Shown here in pieces: positions 29,521-43,100 of a stretch of 64,000 bases of DNA (positions are counted from its first letter, which is position 1; each line of letters begins with the position of its first letter). Origin of the DNA: Aquatica leii. Lineage: Eukaryota > Arthropoda > Insecta > Coleoptera > Lampyridae. The stretch covers positions 178,390,882-178,454,881 of the forward strand of contig CM069433.1 of NCBI GenBank assembly GCA_035610365.1, in the 5' to 3' direction. A program made the position numbers and the translations under genes. The notes under the pieces were generated by a model. The model was not told the origin of the DNA. It worked only from the letters and a program-made list of their open reading frames with translations, and searched no databases.

Positions 29521-30931
29521 AAGAGGCGCAAATAGTGTGTTAAAAATCGTACTCTAGTTTTATCTCTCTTGTTTCTCTTTTTTTTATCCGTCTGTACCCC
29601 CTCTTTTCATAAACTACTAGACTAAGACCTGCTGCCATCTGCAAAATCGTGGTTTTTATTTTGCGAACTTACTTATTTGTTATCAAGTACGAGTTAGAAC
29701 CTTTTCTTATATTTGTGTTTACTTTACCGTTTACCTGTTCAAAACAGGTTAATATCATAAACAATGGCTTGTATTGTTACGACACAATTCAATGTCAAAT
29801 AAACTTAAACAAAATCATGCTTTATATTTGAGAAAACAAAAAAATATGTATATTCAAATTTTTATTTAATTTTTGTAAATTATAAATCGAAAACATAGAA
29901 ATAACTAAAACAATGCAAATTAAATTAAAAGAAAATTGTTATGGAGATTTATATTTATTATTCGTCAATTTTTAAAATTAGTCAAATTACCAGTCCACCA
30001 ATAATAAATTCGTTAACTTTCAAAATGTATATACTATTTTACATATGCTTCGAGCTTTAAAATAATGAAGCTCATCTTCAAAAAAGTAAAAATATTTACA
30101 ACTTATAAAAAGTTAAGATTACAAAAAGTTTTTTAACTTACATTTTTTCGAACAATCTCAAATCTGAAAATTTGTAACTAGATAATTAAAAAAATGTAAG
30201 TTTTACAAAATGTTAAATGTTAATTATTTTAAAAAAGGAAGATGGTGCAATTTGAAAACAAATCTAAAAAAATTTAAGTTTAAAATCATAATAGGCAAGT
30301 CTCACACTTTTCATTTTGTTCATAATTCGATAAAATTAATCTTCCTAGAATACAAGTCATTGGCAGAAAAATTTAAAAAATTTTATTAACAGAGTTATAA
30401 GCAAAACAATTTTGTTATTAATGCGAGGCTAGAAAACGTACCTAATAAGGAGACTACCAATGTGACGTCAGTAGCGTGCAACTTCAGTCTGTGCTTCATT
30501 CGAAACTGAAGGTTTATCTAGATTAAACGCTTCTTCTGCGAAATCATTCACCCTCCTAACATCTACAAGATGTTTTTTCACTTTCTTCGTATGTCTACTA
30601 ATTTCATAAATTTTATATTTGACCCAACTTGAGCTAAAACGGTTTTTTTCCAATAACAAATGATTGAAGTAGACGCTGATTCCTCCGACCGAGACATTTA
30701 ATATCATTAATTGTATTGTTGTTTTCATTAATTTTGCTTATGACTGAATAGGTTTTAGTCGCACTTTGTATTCAGGCAAACGCGTCCACAAACAATACTT
30801 ATAATACCTTCTGTTTTCACCTGGACGTATCCTACGGACAAATCTCCATAGTTTTCTCTTTTATTTTAAAAATAGTGTAGATTATATAATAAATGCCCTT
30901 GACTTCAATGTCGTTCCCGGTTCATATAAAC

Positions 30932-31117
30932 CAATGTTGCCCAACCTTTTTTTGTCCGTGGGCCGGATTCATCATGACATACGATTTCGCGGGCCGGATT
31001 TTTTATAATTGCATATCTTAGTAACACCTTTTAACACCTTTGAAAGGAGCTCGCGGGCCGGATTGAGCTTCTTCGCGGGCCGGATCCGGCCCGCGGGCCG
31101 TAGGTTGGGCACCGCTG
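30932..31117. mobile_element. hAT-type MITE with perfect 8-bp target duplication
   Basis: 186 bp, rich in GGGCCGGAT repeats. The right end, read inward, is CAGCGGTGCCCAACCTACGG; the left end CAATGTTGCCCAACCTTT matches it imperfectly. ATATAAAC occurs at 30924-30931 and 31118-31125. An 8-bp duplication and CAG..GTGCCCAACC ends are typical of hAT elements. Non-autonomous. Confidence 0.85.
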
Positions 31118-32449
31118 ATATAAACAATGGTATCAATTTTGTGTTTCAATAAAGAGGGTATTGTCAAAAATGACTTTTTTGCACGAATCAATTAAATTAA
31201 TATTTGTAACCCGTATCGTAAACCGTAGGTACGTAGACTATAGAAGTTGATCTTTGAGACAAAATTTTCTCAATGTTTTCACTTGTATGTATGTAAAGTT
31301 TATGATTCAGTTTTTCTTTTTAATTAATTCTATTACACAAAATAAAAAAAGTGCGAGAAAATATTTAGTGTGAGAAAAATGTGTAAAATGGACTGTTTTT
31401 AAGACACCTTCGCACATTTTTTGGTGCTTGAATCTTTGTCGGGTTCTTACTGTATCCTTCAATAAATTTAAATGCATATTTAAAGAATTTGCGTTGATTG
31501 TAAAATAAAAGTTTGTCTAAATATTATAGTTATTTTATAAATTTAAGTTTACCGAGCTGTTGAAATACCAGAAAAACTGGACGTAAAGTGAATAAGTTTA
31601 TATAAGATTTATACATCAATACGTGGTAAAATTATATCTGTCAGCTTTTTGAAACACCGTTTCAGTGTTGCAGATTAGAAACAATACTAAAAGAATAAGT
31701 AAGTGAAATATATGCCACTATTTACGAGCCTTCCTTAATGCAAGTACGCAAATTAAATATTTTAGCGAGCTACTGACGTCAAGCCAATCAAAAACGTTTT
31801 ACTTTGCGCGTAAAATATTTAAACTGTTTATGGATATTTTGAAGTCGTTAAGTGATATTTTCCAAAAATTCTTTCGTTGGTATAATGGGACTTAGTATTT
31901 TTACATTTTTGAGTTGTAAAACACAGTTATAAAATTTTTGGGACTTCCCTATTGAAATTGGTTTGCTCGTTCAACAAAAAATTTGTATTTGATATTTTAA
32001 TATAAATGAACTCTAGTAATTCAAGAATTTCCCAGTGAGCAAATTGCAGCTAAAACCGGCTTTTTTATAACTACTTTAGCTTTTAAAGTTACTTTTAAGT
32101 GGCTTGTGAAAAAACTGAAGCCTCCATGAAGCGTTTAAGTAGCTAAAAATTCCGTTAGTTATGCTGTAGGTAGCTCCTTTATGCATTAAAATCGGGCTTA
32201 TACAGGTCTTTGTGGTACTAGCAAAGCTTTAAAGAAGCTCTAAAGGAACCGTAAACCACCTTTCAGAATCAAATATACAGCTTAAAAAGCTTTATTTTTA
32301 CTACCTTTAAGTAGCTTAAAAATTAAATAAATATTTCATTAGAAAACGAAATCTTAAAATCGTTACCTTTACTTAATTTCTTAAAAAAATTGAGAAAAGT
32401 GATAAAGGAGAACCTATTGAAAGACCTAAATTTTGTTTAAAAAATTGAT

Positions 32450-32585
32450 TATCAAATTTATCACTTATTTTTACTGAAACTTACTTAAACAATTTAGAAA
32501 GTAAATATATTTCTGAACACCAAATTTTCTTACAAAAAATATTTTGGAAAAGATATGTTGATGACATTTTTTGTATTTAAAAAAA
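32450..32585 (+). pseudogene. Penelope-type reverse transcriptase fragment
   Basis: Reads LNNLESKYISEHQIF then FWKRYVDDIFCI and a stop; the YVDD motif sits in Penelope-type context. Only about 45 codons remain. Confidence 0.55.
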
Positions 32586-32700
32586 TTGTAAATATTTTTT
32601 GTAGACTTTTCTGAAGATGAGCATCATTATTTTAAAGCTCGAAACATATGTGAACAAATTTGTTATTAATGGACTGGTAATTTAAATAATTTTAAATTAA

Positions 32701-35700
32701 AATTAATGTTAAATTTAAAGAATAATTGACCAATTCATCCTTTAAAAGGATTTTTGACGGAGAATCCATTTGTATCACTATGTTGCGTAGTTTAGTGAAA
32801 ACTTAACGGCTTGACGAATTTGAGAACACACTGTGGTCGTTCCAGTATCTTCAAAATATTATAGGACGTATCTTCAACTATAAAACATATATTAAAAAAA
32901 TTAATTATTATTGCTTGTCTACTTATACCTTCGTTCAGTGAACTGGAGCTGTAGAAAGAATAAATTTATTCGTCTTCATGATCGTCATCAATAACAATCG
33001 ACGTTTTCTTCCATATGTTTGAGAAACTACTACATTTGAGTATCTTAGGTTGATGTTCATATCAACAATTACAGCTTCTGTAAAAAATTATACTAAATAA
33101 GCCCAAAAAGTAAAAAAAAAATCAAGTTGTTAGTATTTTAAAAATAAAGTTTTGAAAATGCAATTAGTATTAGTATTTTAAAAATGTTTGCGATTTTTTT
33201 TAAACAATTGTAAAAATATTTTATGTATTGTTGGATTTGTATTGAAGTGCTTTCAGCATGCTAAAATAAACATAAAACAATTTTGTTTATAATTTTTTTT
33301 ATTTTTTTAAAAACTAAGTATTTATTAGACAAGGCGCTAAAGAAACGCGGCCCTAACATTTACAAAAACGATATTTTTATTCGACATATGCCAACATCAA
33401 CAAAAAACATTTAAAGCAATGACCAGAACGATTATGCAATTACGATGAATCGATCATTATGCAAAATAATGATCGCGATATCGAGCGTCTGTACAATAAC
33501 GATCGCAATCATTGATCGCTTATAAAATAACAATTGCGGTTGTGGAAAAGAAATTAATACTTTTAATTATCGCATAAACAAATAAAACTAATATAACACG
33601 ATTGTAACTATAATATTTACTTTAATAAATGTATAATAAACTTTAAGTATGCAGGTAGTTCACGGAAAATCGTAAAATTTTGTGTAAGTAGGTAAATAAC
33701 CCCTTTGCTCTTTTCCTCGTAAGAATTTTAAACCACATACAGATTTTTTAATAAAAAAGTAACATGAATTTAAACATTGAATTATATTTTTTTTGTTTAC
33801 AGAAATTTAACAATGCATTCTTTTCAAAGAGATTTAGAAAACTCTTCTAGGAAAGAACGTTTGTAAAATTTGTGTCACACATTCAGCATTTTGGGAAAAA
33901 CCTAGCTTTATATAAACACCAAGGTAAATCATAAAAACACAGGAAGTTAAAAACAATAAGCATTAACTACAAATGACAATACGTATTTGAAAAGAATTGC
34001 AAATTTATTTTTAATACATAAATCTTATGTTTGAGACAAATATCAACACAAGTTATGACTAATTACTCAACAATCTTTTCAGGGTCAATTTCAAATAGAA
34101 ACATTTAATTTACGAAAGAACGACACTTATTTTTTAATATGTTGTTTATTAATGCTTTAAACTGTTTGTTCGTAAGTTTGCATCAGAATTCAAATAGCAC
34201 GTCATGTCGAAAAAAAAACATCACAGTAGTATCTATTTTCTGTGAATTTTTGTAAATATTTTTTTTAAATCTAAATATGAACAAATTTTAATTAATTTAT
34301 TGTTTAGAAACAATATTAAAAAATACTTAGATATGTTGATTTTCAATACTCCAAACGTTATTGTATCCCGGAAAACGAAAATCGAATGTTTATGGCTAGA
34401 TTTATGACTAACTTTACACGAGCGACTTTTTAGCAACAGTCGATTACTAATTAATTCTAAATACCATAATTGCGATCATTGATCGTAGAAAATAATAGCG
34501 ATCTCAGCCACTGATTTACAGTAATTATTTTAAGTTATTGTACAATTAAGTGCAACAAGAAGAAGAAGAATCCGGACAAGGAAATTCTCCGATGTTAATT
34601 TAAACCATTTTTAAACGTTTGGTAGGAAAAAAAATTTAAAAATATTTACCTGATTGAAGGTGTAGAACAAGAACTGCAGTGTAGGTATTTAAAATTTTCT
34701 TTTGTTGTTATACATTATCTCCGAAGATGCTTCTCACAAATCTTCTTTTGTTTGAAATCTTCCAAGTCCATTTTGTGGCAATGTTTATATTTCCACAGTT
34801 TTTCTAACATTCTTTAGCACGCACTTTATCACTAATAAAAAACTTAAGAAAACTATTACCTTTGTTTTCGGTATTATTATTTTCACAATTAATATAAACA
34901 CAACCGCGATTTGTAACTTTTCCCATTTTAAAAATAAATCAAAAATATATTTACACTTAAACTAAACAAAAGTTTAAACAAACATTACTACTACCAGAAT
35001 TTTAAAAATTTTATCACAATGTTAACCTAAGAAAAACTTTCAATGCAATACCGAAGTTTACAAGTCGACAGACACGCAAGAACTGAAAAATCTCGATCCA
35101 AAACAAACGTGGCGACCGCTACATCTCGATCCAATCAGTCGATACGATATCGCCCCTTAAGTTGCATTTCTTCTTACATTTATTATTCAATGATTAAACT
35201 AAATCAATCTTAACATTGGCATAAATAAATGGCGGTATTGTTAATATATCATAATTCAAAAATACAAATAAAATAAATACAGTTCAATATAATATAAATC
35301 AAATTTAACTTAAATCTGTAACGATTCGTTAAAACACTATCACATTTCGAATTTTCTGTAATTTACAATTACTTAAGGTATTTTGAGTAAAAGTTTTGTG
35401 ATTGTAACGTAAAGACATTTACCTACTTGAGGTAATAAATAAGTAACACCACATTGCTTCTTTGCTCCGGATCGTCTAAACATCGTTTTTTATTAGTCCA
35501 AATTGGAAGTTATATTATTACATACTAAACAAATTAACACAAAAATTCAATTATGGTGACTTTGGGCGTTGACCCGCATTTTATTCGTAGACGTAGATAT
35601 GCGTACGATGTTTGTTTTAGTAAAAATAATGCCGTTTTTTAATGTTAATTCTACGTTAAGTCGTTCTAAAGTTACTATAAAAAAACAAAAATTAAGTTTA

Positions 35701-35725
35701 ATTAGCGTCATTTTTGGTTGAATGT
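32701..35725. other. Intergenic sequence with GATCATTGATCG-like motifs
   Basis: AT-rich. Palindromic GATCATTGATCG-type motifs cluster at 33450-33530 and again at 34468-34500, in opposite orientations. They could mark the ends of an unrecognised DNA element (~33.4-34.55 kb). No gene is supported. Confidence 0.3.
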
Positions 35726-35846
35726 ATTTGAAAATCAACATAAAACATGTGTGTTTTCTCTTTTCTTTTATGATTCCCATTCAATTAATAGATGCTAAAT
35801 GTTTTAAATTAGATTCAGACAGCACTTGATTTATTTCACTTACTGT
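35726..35846. repeat. Dispersed repeat, copy B
   Basis: Second copy of the repeat at 23260-23375. Its right side is broken by the insertion at 35853. Confidence 0.5.
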
Positions 35847-35852
35847 GTTATG

Positions 35853-36968
35853 CAGTGTTGTGACGTATCTAGATACAAGTATCTAGATACAGTATCTAGA
35901 TACTTTTGGAGTATCTAGTTACATATCTAGATACACTGGACAAAATGTAACTGTATCTGTATCTAGATACATTTTTCGTAGTATCTGAGTGGTTTAGATA
36001 CATAGATACTTTTTCTTGCTCAAATTGTAAATAGTAGTAAAAGTTTTTACTAAACACCGTAGTTTTTTCTGTCAGTTCATCATATACATTACAATTTGAA
36101 TTTGGAGACTTTGTATTCGGTGTTTTATGAGTGCAATTCTTTCAGCGTCGGCAATTCTAGTGGAATTCTGCGAAATTTAGAGATTTTATGTAGTAGCGGG
36201 TATTTTGTGGGTATTATAAACTGTTGTGGAATTTTGAGGAAAACCGTGTATGAACCTACATTTTATACAATCTAGTATTACTTGAGAAATGTGACGTGTC
36301 TGCATTTTTGCCATCGAACCAAATTCATACTTTAAAAAAAAAAAGAAAACAAATTTCAACTTTGTAGAACTATGAGTACAATATTGTAGTCATTATGGAA
36401 CTTTTATAGTTTATGCAGGGAATCGCAACAAAGTCAATTGGCAACACTGAATTTCTTCATCAGCTCAAATAGAGCAAAGAAGTGGAGAAACTTTTTAGTG
36501 TTAGTAGTTTACTATTAACTCTACGTCGAAATATAATGACGAGACATTTAACATGCTATTAATTTTAAACCAAAATAAGCTTTATTTGTAAATTTGTATT
36601 TTTTTTATGCGGTTAAAGTTGATAAGGTAATGTCTTGCTTAATACCCAGGCAGCACACTGACGTCATATGACGACACTGACACGTCTTAATGAAGTCTTG
36701 TAATTTTGACGTCAATGAGACGTAATGTGCTGCTTGGGCTACAGTTATTGTGTTTTTAGCTGAACCAAATAGACACTTTTTTTAAATTTTATTTCAAGAT
36801 TTTGTTAAAAATGTATCTGACATGTATCTAGATACTCTCTTAAAGTATCTGTAACTGTATCTAGATACTTTTTTTGAAAAAGTATCTTATCTGTATCTAG
36901 ATACAATTTATGAAAAGTATCTGTATCTGTATCTAGATACTAGAAAAAAAGTATCTGTTACAACACTG
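35853..36968. mobile_element. hAT-like non-autonomous element with TATCTAGATA arrays
   Basis: 1116 bp with CAGTGTTGTGACG at the left and CAGTGTTGTAACAG (reverse complement) at the right, flanked by GTGTTATG on both sides (35845-35852 and 36969-36976). Both subterminal regions are packed with the palindrome GTATCTAGATAC and close variants, plausible transposase-binding sites. No transposase frame was found. Confidence 0.85.
36645..36738. mobile_element. Small nested MITE-like palindrome
   Basis: 94 bp with inverted ends CCCAGGCAGCACACTGACGTC and GACGTAATGTGCTGCTTGGG (reverse complement), inside the hAT-like element. A similar CAGGCAGCACACTG end occurs at 59968. No target duplication is clear. 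Confidence 0.55.
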
Positions 36969-36976
36969 GTGTTATG

Positions 36977-37720
36977 AATCTAAGAATTGCATTTACTACT
37001 TACATTAATTTTGTCTATAGAATAGTTGATAATATATTAGTTTAGTATACATATATAGTAATTATACATTAGTATGCAAAGACACTTTTTTAGAGTTTCA
37101 ACGCGCGCGCACTTAAGAAGCCAACTTGATCGCGTTTTTATTTTATCAGTTTTACTTTATTAGAGTAGTTTTGTACGTTTACACTATTTTTTTTTAAGTT
37201 TAAGAATTAAATGCAAAAAAAAATGTGTAACTTACAAAACGATAGTAACACAAAATGCCATACAGTTTTTGCGATCGTGTAAAAAAAACTGTAATTTCTC
37301 AAATAAGATTAGAGAAATTTAGTGACGTTACTTTCAAAGAAAAACGGTTACGTTTATTTAACGTTATTGGTCAATTATACCGGTATAACCACCATGTATG
37401 GTTTCTAAAGGTTTTTAGAGATTAAACGTTTTCAAATTAACCATTTCATTTATCAGGATAAAGTTTCTTACACTTCCTCGTATACATGTGATGTTAATAT
37501 TAAAATGCATTTTTGAAAACCCTGATGACAGAACATTAATTTATACGGTTCGATCATACAAAAACTCCAATTGTCACGCTGGCGGTAAATTAAACACTTT
37601 CAAGTAATCTGTCATTTTCATAACCGTCATAACATAACCACAACATAACCTTATATTTTTAAGTTTCCAACGTGATGGATTCATTGTATACATCTATTAA
37701 TTTATAAGTATTTTTATATA
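36977..37720. other. TARBP1 upstream region
   Basis: AT-rich sequence before the TARBP1 start codon. The last 100 bp include CATAACATAACCACAACATAACC, likely 5' UTR or promoter. No TATA box or start site can be fixed. Confidence 0.35.
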
Positions 37721-40143
37721 ATGGCTTTTGCTAATAACAATATGGTGGACGTATTACAATTAACACATTTTTTTAACGCATTTATTACTGAAGAGCAGCT
37801 TAACCAACAAATCAGGTCAACTCAAGATTTTACAATTCTTCGTTCTCTGCTTGAAATTAAGTTACATTTAATTCATACTAGTAAACACTCTTCTTTTACT
37901 TATTCCATTAATTTTATTTTAAACGAATTTTCTAATGTTAATACTGATGAATTATGTTATATTATGAAAATTGCGTTAATGGTCCAAGAGGAAGTATCTG
38001 AATACCTCACGTTATTACAATTTATCAAAAACAGTTTATCTCAAAGTGCAGATTCAATTAAGTACTTAAAATTGTTAGAAATTGCAGTCATACTTTGTAA
38101 ATTTGACAAAGAAGAAAATGCTTTTGTAGAATTTATAGATTGTAACCACTTTGATGATGTTATTTTTAATTTAATAAAAGCCGGTGATAAAGTTACTAAT
38201 AATTACTTGAACATAAATATATTGCCAGCATATTTAAATCTAAACAGTGAAAGTAGCAAACGGTTGTTTCAACTAATTTTAAAACATTCATTCGAAACAA
38301 AAAGTTTAGATATTTTTTGTGCGGTTTCAAAAGTTTTCGTTGACAATAATGAAATTTTGCTCAAAGACGATTGTTTTTGGTACTTGTTGCAAGATGGTCT
38401 TAATAATAATAGTACTATAGTTCAAAAACAAGCGTTGTATCTTTTAAAAGGTGCCCTAAACGTCTGTCAAAGACTAGATAATTTCAGTACTGCAACCGGA
38501 GTTGTTCACTGGCATGACACTTGTAAAAATGATATTGTAATGGCTTGGCACAATTTGATTATGTTATATGAAGTAGTTAGAGAGAAACAAATACATCTGA
38601 TAGAACCGATTTATCATTTGATACCAACAATAAAAGTGTTACATCCCTCGTGGTTAAGTTCCATATTTAGGATTTTATTATTACACCCACAACAAACAGT
38701 TTGTACGTATATTTTATTTGATTTGTTAAAATCAAACTGGTTTTATGATAACACCGTATTTAAAGATGTAGTTCGAACTCTAATTCACGTACTCAATAAA
38801 ACTGAATTTGCTTTGCAGCGTACGATCTGGATACACTTACTGAAATTTTCTCAAAATCTACACAACGAGAAATTTCTGGTATTACTAGAAGAAAGTGCTA
38901 ATATTTCGTGGATACCTTCTGTATGTTATCGATTCTATAATGCAATTTTTAATAGTCAAGTTGGGATTTTTGTACCAATTTCGTTGTGTACACAACTGGT
39001 TTCTAATCTACGGAAACTACCTCACAAATTTATTAGAGATGAGTGCATGCGTATCACAATTGATTATATTCATCAGGCACATTTTCAACAAGTCGATTTT
39101 AACGGTTACTTAGAACTGAATAAATTGTTCTTCAAAGACAATTTTCGACTATGGAGACATGACAATATTGAAAAATTTATACCCGACATTCAGAAATTAT
39201 TCAAAAGTAATGATGAAATGGATTTGAAACAAATCGAGGGAATTTTATACATCATTCAAAGTATAAATAACAATATTTTGGAGGATTTGCTTTATGATCA
39301 ATTCATCAACAACCAACTTAGCGCCGCAGTACGAGATAGGTTGTGTATTTTATTCTATGTTCGAAACAAGAACGTTGTACCATACTTGGAGAATCGATTA
39401 TTAAGTATACAGGAAGACGATGATGCATATCTACGCTTCATTGCATCTGTGTTAAAACCTGATTCTAACGAAATACTCAACACATGTTTAGGCATATTAT
39501 TAAACGATGCCAATAATGAAGTTCAAGTAGAAATTTGTTTTTCTATACTTAATTCTTTACTGAACGAAATAAAAGATACAGAAACTTTAGAAAAAATATT
39601 GTTAAAATGGGAGGGAAAGTTTTTGAACAATGAAAACTGTAATTCAAATACATGTTTCTGTTTCATACGAATATTCTCAAAGAAACGATTTAATTCAGCA
39701 CTTGTATCCAAAACTAAACATATTTTTGAAAATCTTTTAGAAACGCAAGATTCTTTTATAGTTCCTGAAATTTTCGCTCAATTAAAATTTTTAGTCGATG
39801 CTAGCCAAGAAGTAGCGACTTTATTTCCTTTTATAGATTTGTGCACTCGGAAATTACTCGAATTAAAAGGTACCAAATTTTTTAAACTTGCTGCTGAAAA
39901 TTTTATTAGCAGTGTAGTGCTAAATAACGCGATTTTGAAAAGGCACAATGAAAGTATGATGGTAAAATGTAAGAATCTTTTGCGAGTATTATTTGACTGT
40001 ACAAGTTCTTCAGAAGATTTGGGATTAAGCTTATCAAGAAATCTTCGGAAATTGTCAGAGTTAAATTCTCAAGTCGCATTTAAATTCATTTCAGTGGCAC
40101 TCAAGTTATTAGTGTTTGGAGATATATTAAAAAAGGATCAAAG
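37721..40143 (+). CDS. TARBP1: TARBP1 exon 1
   Basis: 807 codons, starting [18 protein letters not shown]. Helical-repeat N-terminal region. The donor is GTAACC after GAT CAA AG; the frame stops inside the intron. Confidence 0.9.
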
Positions 40144-43100
40144 GTAACCATAAACGTTATATTTGAATGAAAATTTAATTTTTCAGTTTTAGGGCTGAAT
40201 ACCAAGTTTGTCAAATAATATCGCAGACGAACCTTGAAAAGGGAGTAAAAAAGTAGCTTCATGTAAGCTTTTGTGTATTTTTGTATACCTTCTCTCTTTT
40301 AGTCCTAATCTTAGAAAGACTGCGATAAGAGGAGAAATCATTGTCTATATACAAAATATTTTAAATGAAGATGAAGAAAAAGCGGACGTAATTTCTGCGT
40401 TGTTGTTAAAAAAATACTCATTATACGTCAACAAAAGATGTTTCAGTGATTCACAAGTAAGAACACTTTTATTATATTCTCAATATTTGATTGTTAATTA
40501 ATCTTTTTTTCCTCGCGGTCTTCAAATCGTGGTGTAATTCACAGGGGTTCCACTGTTTTGTATACGGTGGTTCCACGAAATACACATGGTCAAACATGTC
40601 ATGTCTGTGTGGATTTGGCCTGTAGCAACTGTGGAACTAGCCACGATTATATAGTGTTCAAATGGACTAAACACATGGTGTAAATACCGTAGTTTCAAGA
40701 TCGCGAGGCCTTATTTTTGTCTCCCACTGCAATCTTTTAAACCCTTACTCTTTCTACCTCTTCCTTTGTATCCATTTGTTGTTCTCTGGTATATACGCCA
40801 CGTCTTTTTCTCACTTCTTTCTAGCATTTTCTGTATCTCTTTCTATCCACATACCTTCTGCGACATCTGAATATGCGAGCAACTATTCTCTGAGTTTGAA
40901 AAACTTCGTCGAGACCCCTACAAATAGGTTTTGTCTCAACACCGTGTACTGGACACTAGTTTACTTGTAATGGCGAAGGTTTCCACGACTGGAGTCTAAA
41001 CTTAGATAAGAACATCTTCTGGGTTAATATTGTAACTGAAGTTGCCATCGTTTTGCCCACCTTCGAAAGAGACTTCACTAGTTAGATTTCGATTGCTTGT
41101 TGGAATTCTTTCACGCCCTGATGACCCGCATCCCTTATACATTTTCTTTTTACTGTTCAGTTCCTCGACTGTTTCTATTCTGCGCATCCTTTTGTTCATT
41201 GACTGCTACTTTTATGCTCAAGGAAGTTGCCGAAATGAATAGAACTGCCGTTGATGCTACGACCCTTTTTACCGGCGCTGCATCCAGTTTTTTGTTCTAG
41301 GATAGAACAATTTTAAGAAAGGGACGGTGAAGTGTTCCCGAAGTATTTGGAAACTTTGGAACGCTGATCGAAAAGAATGAAATATTCTGGATTCCGATAA
41401 CGTAAGCATATAAAAAGTATTCAAAAAAAGATCGAGTTCAGTTTTCGAAGCGAGTCGGAAGAAGTGTTAAGAAGACTGTCGGTTTAAATAAATAAGTGTA
41501 TAACGTGGGTGCTAGGATAAATAAATGCGCTTACAATGAAAATAAATACCAGCGTAAATATCTATTATAATGATATACAGGGTGTTTAAAAAAGATGCGA
41601 CAATATTAAAGGGAGTGATTGCCCAGGTCATTTTATACAAAAAAGTTCCTATAAAGATAGCTCCGCAAACGCTTCGTTACCGATCTACAGCGGGTTGAAG
41701 TTTAATTAAAAAAAAGAGTAAAAATTAGATTTTTCTAAAACGGCTTGAGATATCATAATGAAATTTTAGGCGTGTTAATAGCTGTGGGAGACACATACTT
41801 TGCAATACAACACGATATTTCAGTCGTACCAGTTGCGCGCGTATTGGCACGTCACTGGCTATTTTTCAAGAAAAAAATAGGACGCCGCTGATTTCTCTAA
41901 AAATAAAAATATGTTTTTATTCTTTGTTCAATTGTGAAGCAAAAAGCTCTCTTAACTTTTTATCGTACGACGTACCGTTTTTAGTAAAAAAAAAACATTT
42001 GAGTGCATATCCATTTATCATGCGTACAAAAATATTTTTAAACAGTCCTGCTTTATTCACTGACAGAGAATGACATATTGAATGAGTCTCGTGATTAATA
42101 ATTTTTTATGTGTCGAATTTGTTGAAGTTCCTTATCATGAATCGCTATACGAATGCCGAGATGACCAACATGCATTACATTTATGGACTTGCAAATGGAA
42201 ATGCATTTGAAGCTAGGCGGTTGTATACTGAAAGATTTCCTGACCGTATTGCTTCTGATAGAAAAACTTTCGAATGTATTCATCGGCGTCTTTATGAAAA
42301 AGGCACATTAGGACGAAGTGGAGGACCAGGAAGACCAAGGACAGCAAGAACGGTAAAGCTGAAAGAGGATGTCCTAGAGATGATTGAAGAAAATCGAGGT
42401 ACTTCTACTCGAAAAATTGCTAACGCTTTGGATGTAAGTAATGGGACTATTTGGCACATTCTGAAGGAAACTTTGTTGTATCCATTCCATATACAACGCG
42501 TTTAAGCACTTCTTCCTGCTGATTTTCCTCCTCGCATTGTATTCTGTCAATGGCTTTTGCACAAAATGGTTCAAATCCCTCAACTCCTGATGTTGATTCT
42601 GTTCACCGATGAAGCGAATTTTTCAAGAAATGCAATACGTAATTTCCATAATAACCATGTGTGGTGTGACATCACTAGTTTTCTTTGAACTTTTGGCTTG
42701 GGATTGTGGGTGACTGCCTAATTGGACCGGTATTTTTACCAAGGAGACTTACCGGAGAGGTGTATCGCAACTTTTTGGAAAACGCGTTCCCTGGCCTGCA
42801 CGATCCCCGGACTTAAATCCCATGGATTTTTTCCTGTGGGGCCATTTGAAGTCCTTGATGTACGCTACTCCATTGGAAAACGTAGAAGACTTAAGAAATC
42901 GAATCATTGCTGGGTGCAACTCAATTAAAACCGATCCTGGTGTTTTTGAGAGTTCGCCAGTCAATGAGGAGAAGAATGGATTCTTGCATCCGAGCTCGAG
43001 GTGGTCACTTTGAACAGTTTTTGTTATTTTTGGTTGGTAAAATATTTGTATTTGCCCTTGAATGAAACCCTTGTTTAAAATTTTTTTTCTGTAATAAATG

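Larger units (their letters stand above)
29977..32700. mobile_element. Decayed Penelope-like element with inverted flanks
   Basis: 29977-30090 is the reverse complement of 32605-32700 (CGAGCTTTAAAATAATG / CATTATTTTAAAGCTCG and ACTGGTAATTT). Immediately before the right copy lies a short RT frame with FWKRYVDDIFCI. The flanks carry degenerate hammerhead cores (CTGAAGATGAGC...GCTCGAAACATATGT). Most of the interior is not recognisable, and a hAT MITE sits inside. Confidence 0.55.

Noticed and set aside
27765..29831. Small ORFs upstream of and within the LTR-like region
   Set aside because: No protein-family features. 28587-28853 covers the putative primer-binding site and LTR.
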